64,000 nucleotides of DNA from Lepidostoma basale (GCA_022606425.2 JAHDVF020000510.1:186001-250000); one strand, 5' to 3'. Numbered from the stretch's first letter, positions 1 to 11,275 are shown. Translations and numbers: made by a program. Notes: generated from the sequence alone by a model not told the origin.

Positions 1-242
1 AATTATAATACTGGAGCGGGCCAAGTTAGTTCGGATTCACAATGGGCGTACAAGGCCCTTCGCATCCGAAGTTTCGAGGTAGTTATTATTAACGTTTTCA
101 TAGAAATTTTCAGCGTTTCAGAATGAGTAATGACACAAGTTTCGCTCCTACATATTTTATAAATACGTTAAATATTCACGCAAACTACGGCCTAATGATT
201 TTTCTATTCTAAAATACTAAACTAGTATTGCAAAATATTATA

Positions 243-735
243 CTTGAACCTCATGGGTGGAAGTGAAGCTTGGAACTGGCAAAAGAAGGATGAAAGCAGG
301 ATTACCGCCGTAGAAATGAGATCACTAAGAATAATGTGCAGGAAAACGTTGTATGCTACAATACCGAATGATGAAATAAGAAAGAAATGTAAGGCAAATG
401 ACTGCGTCATGGATAAAATTTAAAAAAGGATCCCTGAGATGGTTTGGACATATGGAACGAATGGATGAGAGTAGAATGGTTAAAAAGTTGTACACAAGCA
501 GCGCGAGTGGAAAAAGAAGCCGAGGACGACCGAGGGAAACATGGCATGACCAAATTAATCAATTACTAAAAGGCGGTAGCATTCGAAGTCGGAATAATCG
601 ACGTGCGTGCATGGTACGATGTATGAATGTAGAGGAATCCCGAGAGGTATGCCAGGACAGAGCATTTTGGGGATCCATCCTCTCTGCCTACACCTCCGGG
701 GAAATGGCGTGATAGTTAGTTAGTTAGGTAGTTAT
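243..735 (+). mobile_element. RTE-like LINE 3' fragment (TTAG-tailed, 'LLKGG' type)
   Basis: Conserved C-terminal part of an RTE-like reverse transcriptase. It starts within GGSEAWNWQKKDESR and runs through EMRSLRIMC, then KGSLRWFGHMERMDESRMVK, then GRPRETWHDQINQLLKGG, to SAYTSGEMA and a stop. A one-base shift near 420 moves the frame between the halves, so it is a dead copy. The 3' end is GGCGTGATAGTTAGTTAGTTAG, the tail of this subfamily. It is 5'-truncated, as usual for target-primed insertion. Confidence 0.85.
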
Positions 736-781
736 ACTTGAATTGTAAAATGTTATATTATTAAATATAAAAATAATACTC

Positions 782-932
782 TTTTAGTATTTGTATCTAA
801 ACCACTTCATTTTGTAACACCAACCGGTTTCGATAGAACTTCGTCAGGGTGAGATAGTAAACTGACGATGCTTCGGCGGGAGCGAAACCGGTCGGTGTTA
901 CCAAATAAAGTGGTTTAGATACAAATACTAAA
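782..932. repeat. Hammerhead family A inverted dimer
   Basis: A near-perfect palindrome whose arms run from TTTAGTATTTGTATCTAAAC inward to GGTGTTAC and ACCGGTTTCG. Plus strand: CUGACGA (862-868), one unpaired U, stem II GCUUC/GGAGC, GAAA (884-887), self-complementary ACCGGU and cleavable GUC (893). Minus strand: CUGACGA with stem I CACC/GGUG and a cleavable GUU, but stem II is poor. Each strand keeps a different part of a hammerhead, so activity of either one is doubtful. Confidence 0.6.
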
Positions 933-1037
933 GGGGATGATTTACTTGAAATATGATTGGGTGGTTATATCCAAAATGCTAAGTACAGTTTCAACGCGTC
1001 AGACCTCCAGAGTAACTGCACTCTGGGTTAAAAATCA

Positions 1038-1190
1038 TTAATGTCATGCCATGTTTTCCTCGATCTACCTCGACTCCGTACTCCATTTACATAGTTACCG
1101 TATACTTTCTGAACCATTCTTTTTCAATCCATGCGCTCCATATGTCCGACCCAACGAAGCGATCGTTTCATAAAAATAGTTAATGGTTCC
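1038..1190 (-). mobile_element. RTE-like LINE fragment
   Basis: Minus-strand match to the segment encoding KGSLRWFGHMERM through GRPRKTWHD. It carries several frame-breaking differences and has lost both ends. Confidence 0.75.
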
Positions 1191-1194
1191 ATAA

Positions 1195-2015
1195 TAATTA
1201 CCCCGTTTTCAATAAAATAGAAAATAAAGATAATTCAGTTGAGCAACTGCTAATTTTCTTTTAAGTAATAAATGAAGACGTTAACTAAGATTATGGTACT
1301 ATTAAAAAGCACGGGCTTTAAGCTTGTTAAATGGTTAATGAAAGAGGAGCTTTCGGAACAAAGCTCGGTGTAGTTTAGATTTAGATGACAGTCTTGGTCC
1401 TCCCACAAAGGGATGCTGCATCATGGAACAAAGAGCGACTCGTGAAGAGATTATTCAATTAGCTCGAGACAAAATTTAATTTTAATAAAACAAAGAGCAC
1501 ATGCTTTTGTTCTGGTCAATGGAACTGTTACACAATTATAAATATGAGGTAAGATGGCTAGACACAATATACCAACTTTTTTTAATAGATATTATTAAAT
1601 TTTCTATTTATTTAAGTTCTATCAAGATAAAATTGCTTGTGAATACTTCGTAATTATTCACAATATATGATATCCATTCTAAATATAATATATTATTTCC
1701 TATATACACTCTAATTCGATTCATAAATCAAATAATTGTATAACAGTTACTGCAGAAAAACATGAGTCTCACTTATAAATAATAACAATTGTAAGTTTTT
1801 CAAAATGCGTTAAATTACAAAAATAACAAAACACTGTGGAATTTTAAAATTACAAAATTTTAATGATTTTTTTAATGGAAAGAAGTGGAATAAAACTTGA
1901 TTTAATTAAGCAATAATCAACGATTAATTTTAAATAAATTCTTCAATTGCTCATTTTGACAGCGACCGATTGACATCGCCGACATCGACCGACATCGACA
2001 TACTGGTTATATTTA
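1195..2015. other. No gene recognised
   Basis: AT-rich with short homopolymer runs and no coding block. The end (1960-2005) holds a short triplication of a GACATCGAC-type unit next to the hammerhead B dimer. Confidence 0.5.
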
Positions 2016-2017
2016 CT

Positions 2018-2187
2018 AATTAAAACTGTTTTTTAACATTTTCGAGTTCACTTTTCTCGACATGTTTCGAAGGCTTAAACCTTCATCATCGGGAGATGTT
2101 TATATCGTTCTGCCGATGATGAAGGAAAGCCTTTGAAACCTGTCGAGAAAAATATACTCTAAAGTGGAAAAAACAGTGTTTTAATTC
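2018..2187. repeat. Hammerhead family B inverted dimer
   Basis: Outer arms AATTAAAACTGTTTTTT and AAAAAACAGTGTTTTAATT flank two opposed ribozyme-like units around TGTTTATATCGTTC. The plus unit (2107-2149) has CCGAUGA, U, AAGG/CCUU and a damaged GAAACCUGUC. The minus unit (2052-2096) is listed separately as the better copy. Confidence 0.7.
2052..2096 (-). ncRNA. Hammerhead-like ribozyme motif, family B
   Basis: Read on the minus strand: stem I UCUC/GAGA (4 bp), core CCGAUGA (C for the usual U at position 4), one unpaired U, stem II GAAGG/CCUUC with a UUUAAG loop, GAAA, then ACAUGU and C at the cleavage site. Stem III is only 2 bp in cis but ACAUGU is self-complementary, so two units could pair. 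The layout is a type I hammerhead with short helix III, the form known from Penelope-like terminal repeats. Confidence 0.6.
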
Positions 2188-2336
2188 ATAAAAGTTCGTC
2201 ATTATGGAATTCCACAATGTTAACGCCATAAGTTTATCTAAAAAAGGTTATATTTAATTTATATTTAACATGAACTTGAATACTTAAAATGAACCTGGGT
2301 GCCACTCCAGCAATCTTTTCAATTTGTATTTAAATT

Positions 2337-2458
2337 GAAAAGATTGCGATGGAAGGATTGGAGGGTCGAAGCGGGGGATAGGAGGAGTTGGAGGTGAAGA
2401 ATACTGGAGGCTAAAGCTCGATATGGGCTGTAGGGCCATCGAAAAAGAAGAAGAATGA
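2337..2458 (+). mobile_element. LINE 3'-end fragment with (GAA)n tail
   Basis: Encodes relics of a LINE C-terminus (RLRWKD..., then after shifts EAKARYGL and a stop) and ends AAAAAGAAGAAGAA. Too short and shifted to place in a family. Confidence 0.55.
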
Positions 2459-2499
2459 ACTTGTATCCAGAGATTTCAGTAAAATAATTTGGTTAAAAT

Positions 2500-3775
2500 G
2501 ACAATTTTAAAACGATCTTTTCTTACAAACCAAATCATAACAAACCGTCTTTCCCGCAGATTTGACGATTTTCAGCCTCCGGAGCAGGCTGGGTTCAGAG
2601 CAAACTTCAGCACCATAGACCACATCCATACAGTTAGGCAGATTATCCAGAAAACAGAAGAATATAATCGACCCCTATGCCTTGCCTTTGTGGACTATGA
2701 GAAGGCCTTCGACTCTGTCGAGACCTGGGCTGTTCTGGAGTCTCTGCAGCGAAACCAGATTGATTGGAATTACGTACAGGTGTTGAAATGCCTCTATAAT
2801 AACGCCACAATGTCCGTTCAAATCCAAAACCAGAAGACCAAACCGATTGAGCTGCAACGGGGAGTCAGACAAGGGGATGTGATATCTCCGAAGCTGTTCA
2901 CTTGTGCTTTGGAAGATATATTTAAAACTTTGGACTGGTCTGAACGTGGCCTCAACATAAATGGCGAATACATATCTCACCTTCGTTTTGCGGATGACAT
3001 TGTTATTCTGGCGGAATCTGCTGGGCATCTAGAAGGCATGCTAGATGAACTGAACACTGCATCCAGACGAGTGGGTCTCGGGATGAATTTGGACAAGACG
3101 AAAGTCATGTATAATGAACATATTATCCCGGGATCAGTAACCGTCGATGGGTCGGCTCTCGAAGTGGTACAAGAATACCCATATCTTGGCCAAATCATAC
3201 AATTAGGACGAAACAATTTCGAGAAAGAAGCCAACCGAAGAATTCAGTTGGGTTGGGCAGCCTTTGGGAAATTACGTCATGTTTTCACTTCCAAAATACC
3301 ACAATGCCTCAAGACTTAAGTCTTCAACCAGTGCGTTTTGCCAGTCATAACATACGGAGCCGAGACGTGGACATTGACAAAAGGTCTAGTCTACAGATTC
3401 AAGGTTGCCCAGCGCGCCATGGAAAGAGCCATGCTTGGAATAACCTTGAGGGATAGATTTAGAAACGAATTTATTCGACAACAAACCAAGGTGACTGAGG
3501 TGGCTCTACGGATAGGCGGGCTGAAGTGGCGGTGGGCTGGCCATATCTGTCGGAGAACCGACAGCCGATGGGGAAGACGGGTTCTGGAGTGGAGACCGCG
3601 TACAGGATTCCGTAGAGTTGGACGTCCCCCTGCCCGCTGGACCGACGATCTGAAGAGGATTGCTGGACATGGATGGATGGGAGCGGCAATGGATAGGGGC
3701 GGTGGAGGGCTTTGGGAGAGGCCTACATTCAGCAGTGGATGACAGACGGCTGATGATGATGATGATGATGATGAA
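2500..3775 (+). mobile_element. LINE family Y reverse transcriptase, 5'-truncated, one nonsense codon
   Basis: The best RT core in the window. In one frame it shows EQAGFRANFSTIDHIH, the catalytic block FVDYEKAFDSV, RGVRQGDVISPKLF, RFADDIVILAES (FADD in place of YADD) and LGMNLDKTKVMYN. A TAA at 3317-3319 interrupts it. The same frame then continues VFNQCVLPVITYGAETWTLT and LKWRWAGHICRRTD to a stop at 3742. The N-terminal endonuclease is missing and the 3' end is a (GAT)n run at about 3750-3774, a microsatellite-type tail typical of RTE-like LINEs. Apart from the nonsense codon it is remarkably intact, so it may be fairly young. Confidence 0.9.
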
Positions 3776-4204
3776 ATCATAATTGATGTCAGTAACTTCC
3801 TCGAAAATTAAATATTCATTAACACACTCACGAGATCCTTTTGCGCACGACTTATTAATCTGACTTAGTCAGTCGTAGCGGACAATGAGTGAATAATTCT
3901 AAAATAAAATTGCTCACGAGCCACCGCTGGCTTAAGATGGAGTAATATTACGGCGCCAGCGCCGCTGCAAGCATCTATTTGAAGATTTAATCTCAGAGAG
4001 CCAAAGTAAGAACTTACTCTCTTTAAAAAGAACTAAATTTTCTCATCAAGTATACTTTGTGGTTAGAAATATCTTCTAGCGATTATTTATATGATTATTT
4101 TTAGACTAACTCGTTACAGATCAATACAATACAAAAAGGGTTTTGTTTACATTGATTTTGTACTGAGAATATAATTTCGTTACTTATTGGGCAAAAGGTC
4201 ACAA
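3776..4204. other. No gene recognised
   Basis: Unique-looking sequence with a small GC-richer patch around 3945-3970 (GGCGCCAGCGCCGC). No repeat family or coding block is recognised. Confidence 0.45.
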
Positions 4205-4690
4205 ATACAACAACAACAACAAACAATCAGGCTGTTTCCTCGCAGGGGTAGGCAGAGAGAATGGACCGCTACACTACTCTATCCTGACATACCTCTCCAG
4301 ATTCTTCAATATTCATACATCGAGTCATACACGCACGTCGATTCTTCCGGCTTCTGACATGACTAACCTTTAATATTTGATTAAATTGATCATGCCATGT
4401 TTTCCTCGGTCTACCTCGACTCCTTACTCCATTTACATCGTTAACGTATGTCCGAACCAACGCAGCGATCCTTTTATATTTTTGTTCATAATACCTTCTT
4501 TCGCTCTACATTCCTTCCTAATATCAGCATTTGAGATTCTGTCGTACATTGTTCTACCACATATACGTCTTAGGGACCTCATCTCTACCGCATTTGTTAA
4601 GCTCTCATCTTTCTTCTGCCAATTCCATGCTTCGCTTCCATACATAAAGGTTGGGACCAGAACTCCATTGTGAACGGCATTCCAAAATGC
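4205..4690 (-). mobile_element. RTE-like LINE fragment with (CAA)n end
   Basis: On the minus strand it encodes MYGSEAWNWQKKDES, then KGSLRWFGH and RGRPRKTWHDQFNQILKVSH, with frame breaks. The 3' end is CAACAACAACAACAA on the plus strand, i.e. a (GTT)n tail in element orientation. This marks the second RTE subfamily. Confidence 0.85.
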
Positions 4691-4721
4691 ATATATTATT
4701 ATTATATTTATTATATTGTGG

Positions 4722-5012
4722 GAAAACCCTTAGAGATAGGATAGCCAATGAAGAAATTCGCAAATCCTGTAAAATTGAATACATAGTGAGATGGAGTAGT
4801 CAGAGAAGACGATTCTGGAGGGACCACATCGAGAGAATGGATCCAGCAAGAATTCATAATATCGTGATGCACGAGACTCCAGAGGGCCGTCAACCACCAG
4901 GACGATCACCAAAGAGATGGAGAGAAGGCTGGTCGCCTTCATCACAGGAAGAAAGTTGATATCCTGCATAAACAGATTGCAAGGTCTTCAATCAGAAGAA
5001 GAAAAAGAAGAT
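4722..5012 (+). mobile_element. LINE family Z 3' fragment
   Basis: Encodes CGKTLRDRIANEEIRKSCKI, then SSQRRRFWRDHIERMDPARI and a GRSPKRWREGWSPSSQEES end. It finishes in an (AGAAGA)n tail. Truncated at 5'. Confidence 0.85.
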
Positions 5013-5024
5013 ATTTATTATTTT

Positions 5025-5560
5025 CTTGATTCGATCTCATCATAAAAACATTATATTGTTTGGGTCCAAGATAGTAGAAATGTCTTTGCGCATAGGAAGT
5101 TTTAGTTTTTGGTACAGAATGGTTATGTTTGTTGCGTGTGTTGTACGTTTGTTGTCCTTTGATGTATCTGTCGGTGTCCTTATGATAGTGCACGACTAAA
5201 TTTCTTATATATAGTTGAATAATGTCCGGTACTTGAAATTCATCGTATTGTCTGAGGGGTAGCGATATGTTTTTTGTTAATAACTCTATTTATTGTCATT
5301 TGGGCTACAATAACTGGTTTATGTGTAGTTATTGTAGTTCCTCCCCATCCTATTGAACCGTAGTTTAGGATGGATTGGACGAATGCATAATATACTGTTT
5401 TAAGTGTGACTGACGGTAATATATTTATAATATTTTTTTAAATGTAAATAAGGCTTCTGATTCTCTTGGAGACAGCTTCAATTCGGTCTGTCCATCTAAG
5501 ATGATCGTCTAAATATATTCCTAAGTATTTGGTAGAAGCAACTTTAGCCAGGAACAGACC
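5025..5560 (-). mobile_element. Jockey-type LINE RT C-terminus (J3)
   Basis: The minus strand translates to ASTKYLGIYLDDHLRWTDRI, then one in-frame stop, then LKTVYYAFVQSILNYGSIGW, a hallmark of Jockey-type RT thumb regions. After a shift it ends with QQTYNTRNKHNHSVPKTKTS and FYYLGPKQYN. Broken by stops and frameshifts, with no endonuclease and no RT core left. Confidence 0.8.
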
Positions 5561-5705
5561 AAAGGTCTATAAGGACAAGATGAAGAACTTTAGTCAGCGG
5601 CAGGCATTTGCAGTTATTACATTTATTTACGATGAGATTATTTTTTCCTAATTGTGGTCGTCTATTGTCAATAGTTGAAGATAAATAAGTCGTTTTGTTG
5701 TATTA

Positions 5706-5965
5706 AAGGCCGTGCCACACTGTTTGAAATAAACTCTCCACAAGGGTGACCTTGGTGGAGAGCTGTGGAGCCCACGGTTGGTGTAGCGTCCACACACGGT
5801 TGTAAACAAGCTCTCCACACGTGGAATGCGTGTTTAAACGCGCGTCCGTCCACAAAGTTTGTTGAAGGTCAAACGAATTTTGGTTTCAAACAAGTGTCTA
5901 CACAGTTTTAAACCGCCGGTGGAGACCGATGTGGAGAGCTTGTTTAAAACAGTGTGTCCCGCCTT
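5706..5965. mobile_element. Harbinger-like MITE, copy 1 (260 bp)
   Basis: Terminal inverted repeats of about 37 bp, imperfect: AAGGCCGTGCCACACTGTTT at the left and AAGGCGGGACACACTGTTTT at the right, both continuing to CTCTCCACA. TTA flanks each side (5703-5705 and 5966-5968), fitting a 3-bp PIF/Harbinger target duplication. Interior is rich in CTCTCCAC motifs on both strands. No coding capacity. A relative lies at 44944-45241. Confidence 0.7.
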
Positions 5966-5969
5966 TTAA

Positions 5970-6680
5970 AGTAAAAAAAGATTATTGTCCAGCTAGTATT
6001 TCACAAGTCCTTTGTTTGCTTTCCTGAATGCTTCTTCCCAGGTGTTCGCCTCACACTGGAGTATGGCATGCTACTAGCTTTGATGTGATAGTTTGTCATC
6101 GTTTTCCATGTTTGTATACATCAGGTATTTGAACTCAATTACTGCATACAACTTTTTTAGTCATAGATCACCACGGTACATGATACATTGAGCGCTATTA
6201 TAAAATATGAAATTAAATTGAAACACTGACTTCCGTAAGAAACTCTTATAAAGCCACTCTCCAGCCGGCGGAAATGACTTTTCAGAAGTAAAATTTTCAA
6301 CTCGTTACGACATTAGGAAGTGAAATTTTGTTGCGTTATTCAAGTAAAAGGAGACAAGCAAATTTTACACATTTTATATACATTGGTATACTTGTTTTGA
6401 CATTTTTTATGAATTTGTTAATAGAACCTGAATAATCTGGACAACCGAGTTGAATTTATGTTGACAAATAGACGTACTTCAGGATGCCGGAGCTAATAGA
6501 AAGCTTTTGTCGAGTGTGAAGGTCAAAAAGACATATTAATACGATTTCCAGACAATACGATCTACAATATATTTCAGGAAATGGAAAAAAAATTATAGTA
6601 GTCCAAATTTGATAAACTTTAAGTATGTTAATTTATGATAATCAAATGATTTTACTGAAATCTCTTGATGGAAGTTCATT
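5970..6680. other. No gene; part of a dispersed repeat at 6090-6160
   Basis: Segment 6110-6160 (TGTATACATCAGG... ATTACTGCATACAACTTTTTT) is shared with 28670-28720 and, inverted, with about 47105-47145. The rest is unrecognised AT-rich sequence. Confidence 0.45.
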
Positions 6681-6682
6681 TT

Positions 6683-6887
6683 AAATAATAATTAAATAAA
6701 ACGATGTTTTTTAACTACTTCCACTACTTGTCTTTATTTGGACAGCGACCGGTATGTATATAAAGGACTAAGTTTACAATAGTGTTACCAGTCTGTCGAT
6801 GCCAGCGAGCCTGGCGAAACCGGTCGCTGTCTAAATAAAGACAAAAGTGGAAGTAGTTAAAAAACATCGTTTTATTTAATTATTATG
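6683..6887. repeat. Hammerhead family F inverted dimer, one arm truncated
   Basis: Arms share AATAATTAAATAAAACGATG and the block GACAGCGACCGGT. The right arm keeps a hammerhead-like unit (about 6795-6830, plus): a core variant ending UCGA, unpaired U, stem II GCCAG/CUGGC, GAAA, ACCGGU, C. The left arm stops at ACCGGT. The CUGANGA box is altered, so this copy is probably inactive. Confidence 0.55.
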
Positions 6888-7085
6888 CTAATTTATTATA
6901 TAAATTAGTATAAAATAAACTCTTCTCCTGATCACAAAGAGAAAAAGTTCAAAACGCGTCGAGAAAAAACCTCACAGAGAAAAATCGGTGTTTTAAATAA
7001 CAAAATAAAATGTAAAAGCCCTTTCTTTTATTATATATTCACCATAAGTTTGTGCTGCGGAAAATGCCCATAAATTTGTAAATAA

Positions 7086-7225
7086 CCATCTTCTTCTTTA
7101 AAAGCCGTTGTCGTCCACTGCTGGATACAGGCCTCTCCCATACTTCTCCATGTATGACATGTCATAGGGAGGGTGGTTGGCATTACAACGCCACGCTTGC
7201 CAGACGGGTTGGCGAGGTGTCCTTC
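7086..7225 (-). mobile_element. LINE family Y 3'-end fragment
   Basis: Contains the reverse complement of the family Y end (CAGCAGTGGACGACA followed by an A-rich (GAA)n tail), preceded by unrelated or diverged sequence. Confidence 0.55.
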
Positions 7226-7229
7226 CAAG

Positions 7230-8195
7230 TTAGCCTATGCATCAATATTATCCACCACCATAATAACCATAATCCACCATAATTTTGTATTTTAACCTTA
7301 TTGAAAAATAAATGTAAAAATTATTATCGCTCGTTATTGAAATTTCTTTAACATTTAATGTTTTAATCCTTTGGGTCTTCTTCTAGTCCTGAGAATTTTT
7401 TCAGCTGCACGCTATCTGATTTTTTTTTTAAATATTTTTATTTTATTGCATTTTGCGATTTGAGGTCTTGTCTCATTTTACCCCATCACCGCAGAAATAT
7501 TGCTTATAGAAGTAACTACTTGAAAGGGTTGCACTTCCCGCGGAAGAAAAGGCATGGAAATTAGGGGAGTTGAGGAAACAAAAACCATTATCTGCACGAA
7601 CGGAAGGAAATTGGTTTTAAATGCACTTTTTAAGGCAAACTCGGTAAACTACCCCACACAAGTTTCACTAAAGACACCGGAACGGAACTGAAATAGTTTC
7701 CTGAAAACTTTTTACGTCCATTTATGCTGTAAAAGTGTACTTACTAAATTTTATAACAAATAAAAATTCGTCTTTTCGGTGGAGAAATTATGAATATCGT
7801 AACCGGTAAGCAATAGATAAAAATTAATCGAATGAGATAAACAAAGAATTTAATAACGAAGTGGAAGCTACGCTTAAAAGATAATTAAAAAAGAAAAAAA
7901 AAATGCTAATTTCCGATTATTTTTTCAATTTATTACTGTTGGTTAACTTAAAACACTGATAAATGTTTTTTAAAGCATATAATTAATTCATTTTATTTTA
8001 GAAAATTGACCCATATAGTTTAATTGTAATACCCGACAATCGGTTGGCTTAAGAACTGTCGTGACAATTTTATCATACAAAAAAGCAGCGTTTTAAATAA
8101 AAAGGTTTAAATTGTTTAAGTATAAACGTGTTATCGCCAAAATAATTAATTATCTAATTTAATATTTAAAAAAAACTTATTGAACGCTAAGGCAT
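7230..8195. other. No gene recognised
   Basis: AT-rich, with poly-T and poly-A runs. A short GC-balanced stretch at 7480-7700 looks single-copy but shows no open frame of note. Confidence 0.4.
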
Positions 8196-8199
8196 TAAC

Positions 8200-8670
8200 A
8201 CTGGAATTCCATAGTAATATACTTAGGAAATTGAAAAAAACTTTGTTTAATCCACTAAATATTTAAAAACACTACATGTTTCGGAGGATCCCCTCCATCT
8301 TCAGGTGTAAAATATAATAAAAACTAAACAAAGAAAGACGCATTAAAAATTCGATACAATAATCCAAATTTAAAAAATAACCTGGGCTAATTGTTATAAG
8401 TACTAATATATATTTTTTTCGTGTTTACATAATTGTTATTTATTAGTTCTTACTGATAAAATAATTATAAAACAAATAGCCCAGGTTAACTTTTAAATTT
8501 GAATTATTGTATCGAATTTTAAATGAGTTTTTTTTTATGTCTTCCATTGTTTAGTTTTTATTATATTTTTACACCTGAAGATTGAGATAACCTCCGAAAC
8601 ATGTCGTGTTTTTAAATATATTTTTTAATAATAAGTGGGTTAAACAAAGTAATTATCAATTTTCTAAGAT
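8200..8670. repeat. Hammerhead family C long inverted dimer
   Basis: A palindrome with arms over 200 bp. Shared arm blocks include AATTCGATACAATAAT, CTGGGCTA next to the centre, and ACACCTGAAGAT with ACATGTMGTGT. Each arm carries a hammerhead unit: minus 8269-8308 (complete) and plus about 8571-8612 (CUGAAGA, GAAACAUGUC, GUGU kept, stem II mutated). Related copies are at 13700-14080 and 42062-42510. Confidence 0.75.
8269..8308 (-). ncRNA. Complete hammerhead motif, family C
   Basis: Minus strand: stem I ACAC/GUGU, CUGAAGA, one unpaired U, stem II GGAGG-GGAU-CCUCC, GAAA, CAUGU and A at the cleavage position (UH rule kept). All invariant hammerhead positions are present; the extra U before stem II is the one departure from the textbook fold. 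Stem III is a self-complementary ACAUGU, so pairing between two units is likely needed for activity. Confidence 0.7.
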
Positions 8671-9063
8671 ATTTAATATTAAAGATAGAAATAAGTACCC
8701 AAGTTCTCAAAACATTTTCAATAAATTAAAAATACTGATCATAGTTTAATAGTGCATTTCTATACCATACAACCCCTTTAAGATCTTGCATAAAGTGGTA
8801 ATATAAATAAATTCATCTATAAAACAAATATTCCATTGTTTCTATTCTTATGTTTGTCATTATCGAATACAAAAAAACAAGTTTTCCTACAATATATGAT
8901 AAAACTTCTAGAAAACGAACGTTTTAATCAATTTTTATTGGAGTTTTACATCAATATTCTAGAATCAACGATTAATTATAAAAATATTTGTGAAATGTAT
9001 ACTTATATCTGTATACGAATCCTGGATTTTCACCTGTGGGTGGTTAATTTAAATTTTTAATTA

Positions 9064-9382
9064 TATCTCAATAGAGACGAAGAAACAAACTGGAACTGAA
9101 TATGGATGATCAAGGTGTTTACAGGACTTATGACCTGTCATTGGTTGGGTTAAGCGCACGCTTTATGTAATTACAACATTCCCCATTCCACCATTGTTAT
9201 TATGATCATGTATGATAAATTTTTTGGAAGTTGTATATATACTCCAAATCCATACATATCTTCACGTGGCAGTTCCAGTTAGCCATCTATGTAGATTTGA
9301 TTGTACTAATTAATTTTTTAAGATTAATCTATACAATCCATCCACTAACGCCATCTATGAAGAATGATTGTTTTAGCATTTA
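9064..9382 (+). repeat. Foldback element FB-1, single arm
   Basis: Begins ATCTCAATAGAGACGAAG and holds the family blocks GTTTACAGGACTTATGACCT, GTTGGGTTAAGCGCACGC, AACATTCCCCATTCC and CGCCATCTATG. No open frame. The opposite arm is missing here. Confidence 0.75.
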
Positions 9383-9734
9383 GCAAACTACTTTATTAAC
9401 AATTATAGCTTAATTCTATTTATAATTCATTATACGATCATTCCCTTAGTTGAAATCTCCAACAGAGCCAATGTTTGTCTAGAGACATTCGTCTGTGATC
9501 ATACGGCAAATATGTTTAGGTACCTCATGTCTTACCTGGCGCTGGATTCGAGCCAAGGAATACGAAATCCACACAATTGTTCTTAGACTCACTTGTCGTC
9601 TGCTACACTCGATTTTCCATATACATCTAAAGCTAGAGATCGAGATTAGAAATGCAGAACTAAGTTCTTAACTATACCAGTGTAGGATTTAAATTCATTT
9701 AACTTTTGTAAAACTGAGATAATTAAATAGTGAA

Positions 9735-9905
9735 TTATTTTGGCCACTATGATACCTTGACATTTTAAACTGTTTAATTAAATAGATTTGTTTTATATAT
9801 CACAATTGTATTTTATTTTACGCGACAGCTGTTTCGTCAACCTATGTTGACATCATCAGGTGTTAAAATAATATATCAAATGTAAAATTTTCGTTATTTT
9901 TCGAA
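9735..9905 (-). repeat. Hammerhead family D, single unit with left extension
   Basis: Shares the extension TTTTGGCC...ACTATGATAC and the arm block CACAATTGTATTTTATTTTA with other D copies. The ribozyme unit at 9812-9872 is listed separately. The second arm is absent. Confidence 0.65.
9812..9872 (-). ncRNA. Hammerhead motif, family D
   Basis: Minus strand: CUGAUGA, unpaired U, stem II GUCAAC-AUAG-GUUGAC, GAAA, self-complementary ACAGCUGU, C at the cleavage site. Stem I starts C-G, A.C, C-G, then after a bulged A gives 8 bp (UUAUUUUA with UAAAAUAA). This is the copy with the longest stem I. Confidence 0.68.
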
Positions 9906-10237
9906 CCTTTATGTATATTTGTTCCTATGTCAATTAAAATATTATCTTTGATATCAATTTGAAGTTCGTGCTGGAGTTGAGTTAGGTACCTTAATATTTT
10001 AATTAAGAGAACCGTTGGTTACTATCTATAGGAGAATATATTAAAGGTGAAAAATATAATAATAATAAAATAATAATAATAAGAAAAAAAGTTAAGGAAC
10101 AATTACACATAATATAGTCAAAAAAGTTGAAACGTAATAAATTTAAGACGATAAACAATAAAAGGAAGTTTGGAGGTAGCTAGCAAAAAAAAAATAATAC
10201 TACCTTCAACTTTTGTCATTTTTTTTATTCAAGAATC

Positions 10238-10320
10238 AATTGTATCTCAATAGAGACGAAGATGCAAATTGGAAACAGAATATGGTTGATCAAGGTGTTT
10301 ACAGGACTTATGACCTTTCT
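10238..10320 (+). repeat. FB-1 fragment
   Basis: Keeps only TTGTATCTCAATAGAGACGA through GGTTGATCAAGGTGTTTACA and GACTTATGACC. Confidence 0.75.
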
Positions 10321-10435
10321 TATTAATGTAATCTACTAACACTTGTTTAGCCGGTTACGAAATAATTAATAAACGTTAATAACTCAATATTTAACCATAA
10401 TGTAAATAATAAATATAAACTCCATAAAAATCAAA

Positions 10436-10640
10436 ATAACTAACTAACTAATTAACCATCACGCCATCTCCCTGAAAGGGTAGGCAGAAAGAATGGACTG
10501 TCACACTTTTACTGATGCGGCACTCCATCCTTCTCTTTTCGCTCCGCGGGAGACGCGGTGTGATGGGTTGCGAACCTCATCGCCACCAATAGGCATCTCC
10601 CGCGCACACTCTGATCGTGCAACACCCACAAAATAAATCT
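10436..10640 (-). mobile_element. SINE-R: non-autonomous element sharing the RTE 3' end
   Basis: On the minus strand it reads from GCGCGGGAGATGCCTATTGG through GAGGTTCGCAACCCATC and CCGCGTCTCCCGCGG. It then joins the RTE end AGTCCATTCTTTCTGCC...GGCGTGATGG(TTAG)n. GGTTCGCAACCC resembles a pol III B box (GGTTCRANNCC), but no convincing A box is placed. A shared LINE/SINE tail implies mobilisation by the RTE enzyme (inference). Copies also at 35885, 52230 (head only) and 63490. Confidence 0.6.
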
Positions 10641-10644
10641 AAAA

Positions 10645-10795
10645 TAAATAATATAAATCAAAATAATGTTTTCTAATAACTGCTTCCACATTTGTCTTTA
10701 TTTCGAGAGCGATCAGTTTCGCCAGACTGGCTGGCATCGACCGACTAGTAACACTGTTAAAATCTTACTCCTTTATTAACATACAGTTTAATTAT
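10645..10795 (-). repeat. Hammerhead family F half-element
   Basis: Minus strand: ...GGUCGAU, GCCAG/CUGGC stem II, GAAACUGAUC, then CUCGAAATAAAGACAAATGT. Core CUGANGA not preserved. Confidence 0.5.
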
Positions 10796-10799
10796 TATT

Positions 10800-10925
10800 T
10801 GTTGTTTCTTGAACAGTGATGTAAAATTCCATATTAAATAATTAATACGAATGAAAACGTCTGTTTTCTAGACGTTTCGTTATATTGTGAATGACATGTT
10901 TCGTCTGTCTAGCCCTGGGAAGCAA
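10800..10925. repeat. Hammerhead family H left arm
   Basis: Carries the H terminal block TGTAAAATTCCATATTAAAT, then ACGAATGAAAACGTCTGTTT and GACATGTTTCGTCTG. The right arm is lost. Confidence 0.6.
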
Positions 10926-11204
10926 AAAGGGAGCCACGAGGTAAAACCTTATAGAATTTTTAAAATCCATTATAACACGATGTACTCGTACTCGTACATA
11001 CGTATATAATTTGTTACATACTAAAAGTTATTGATAAAATCACCTTAAAAATAAATACCATCTACGATTTTGTGATGTTTCAAATAATCATATACGTACA
11101 CGTATTACTTTAAGATTTTTTCTGATATTATTCACAAATAATAATTACATTTATAATGTATTTTTTCGAATTGTTTTATTTCCAAAATAACTTTTTGAAA
11201 TTAA

Positions 11205-11275
11205 AAACAGAGTGACGTGGAAGTGCATGGAGGAGGCCTTTAGGCTAAGGAATAGGCTGTAGAAGAAGAAGTACA
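11205..11275 (+). mobile_element. LINE family Y 3'-end fragment
   Basis: AGAGTGACGTGGAAGTGCATGG and GAGGAGGCCTTT match the Y C-terminal region; ends GAAGAAGAAG. Confidence 0.65.
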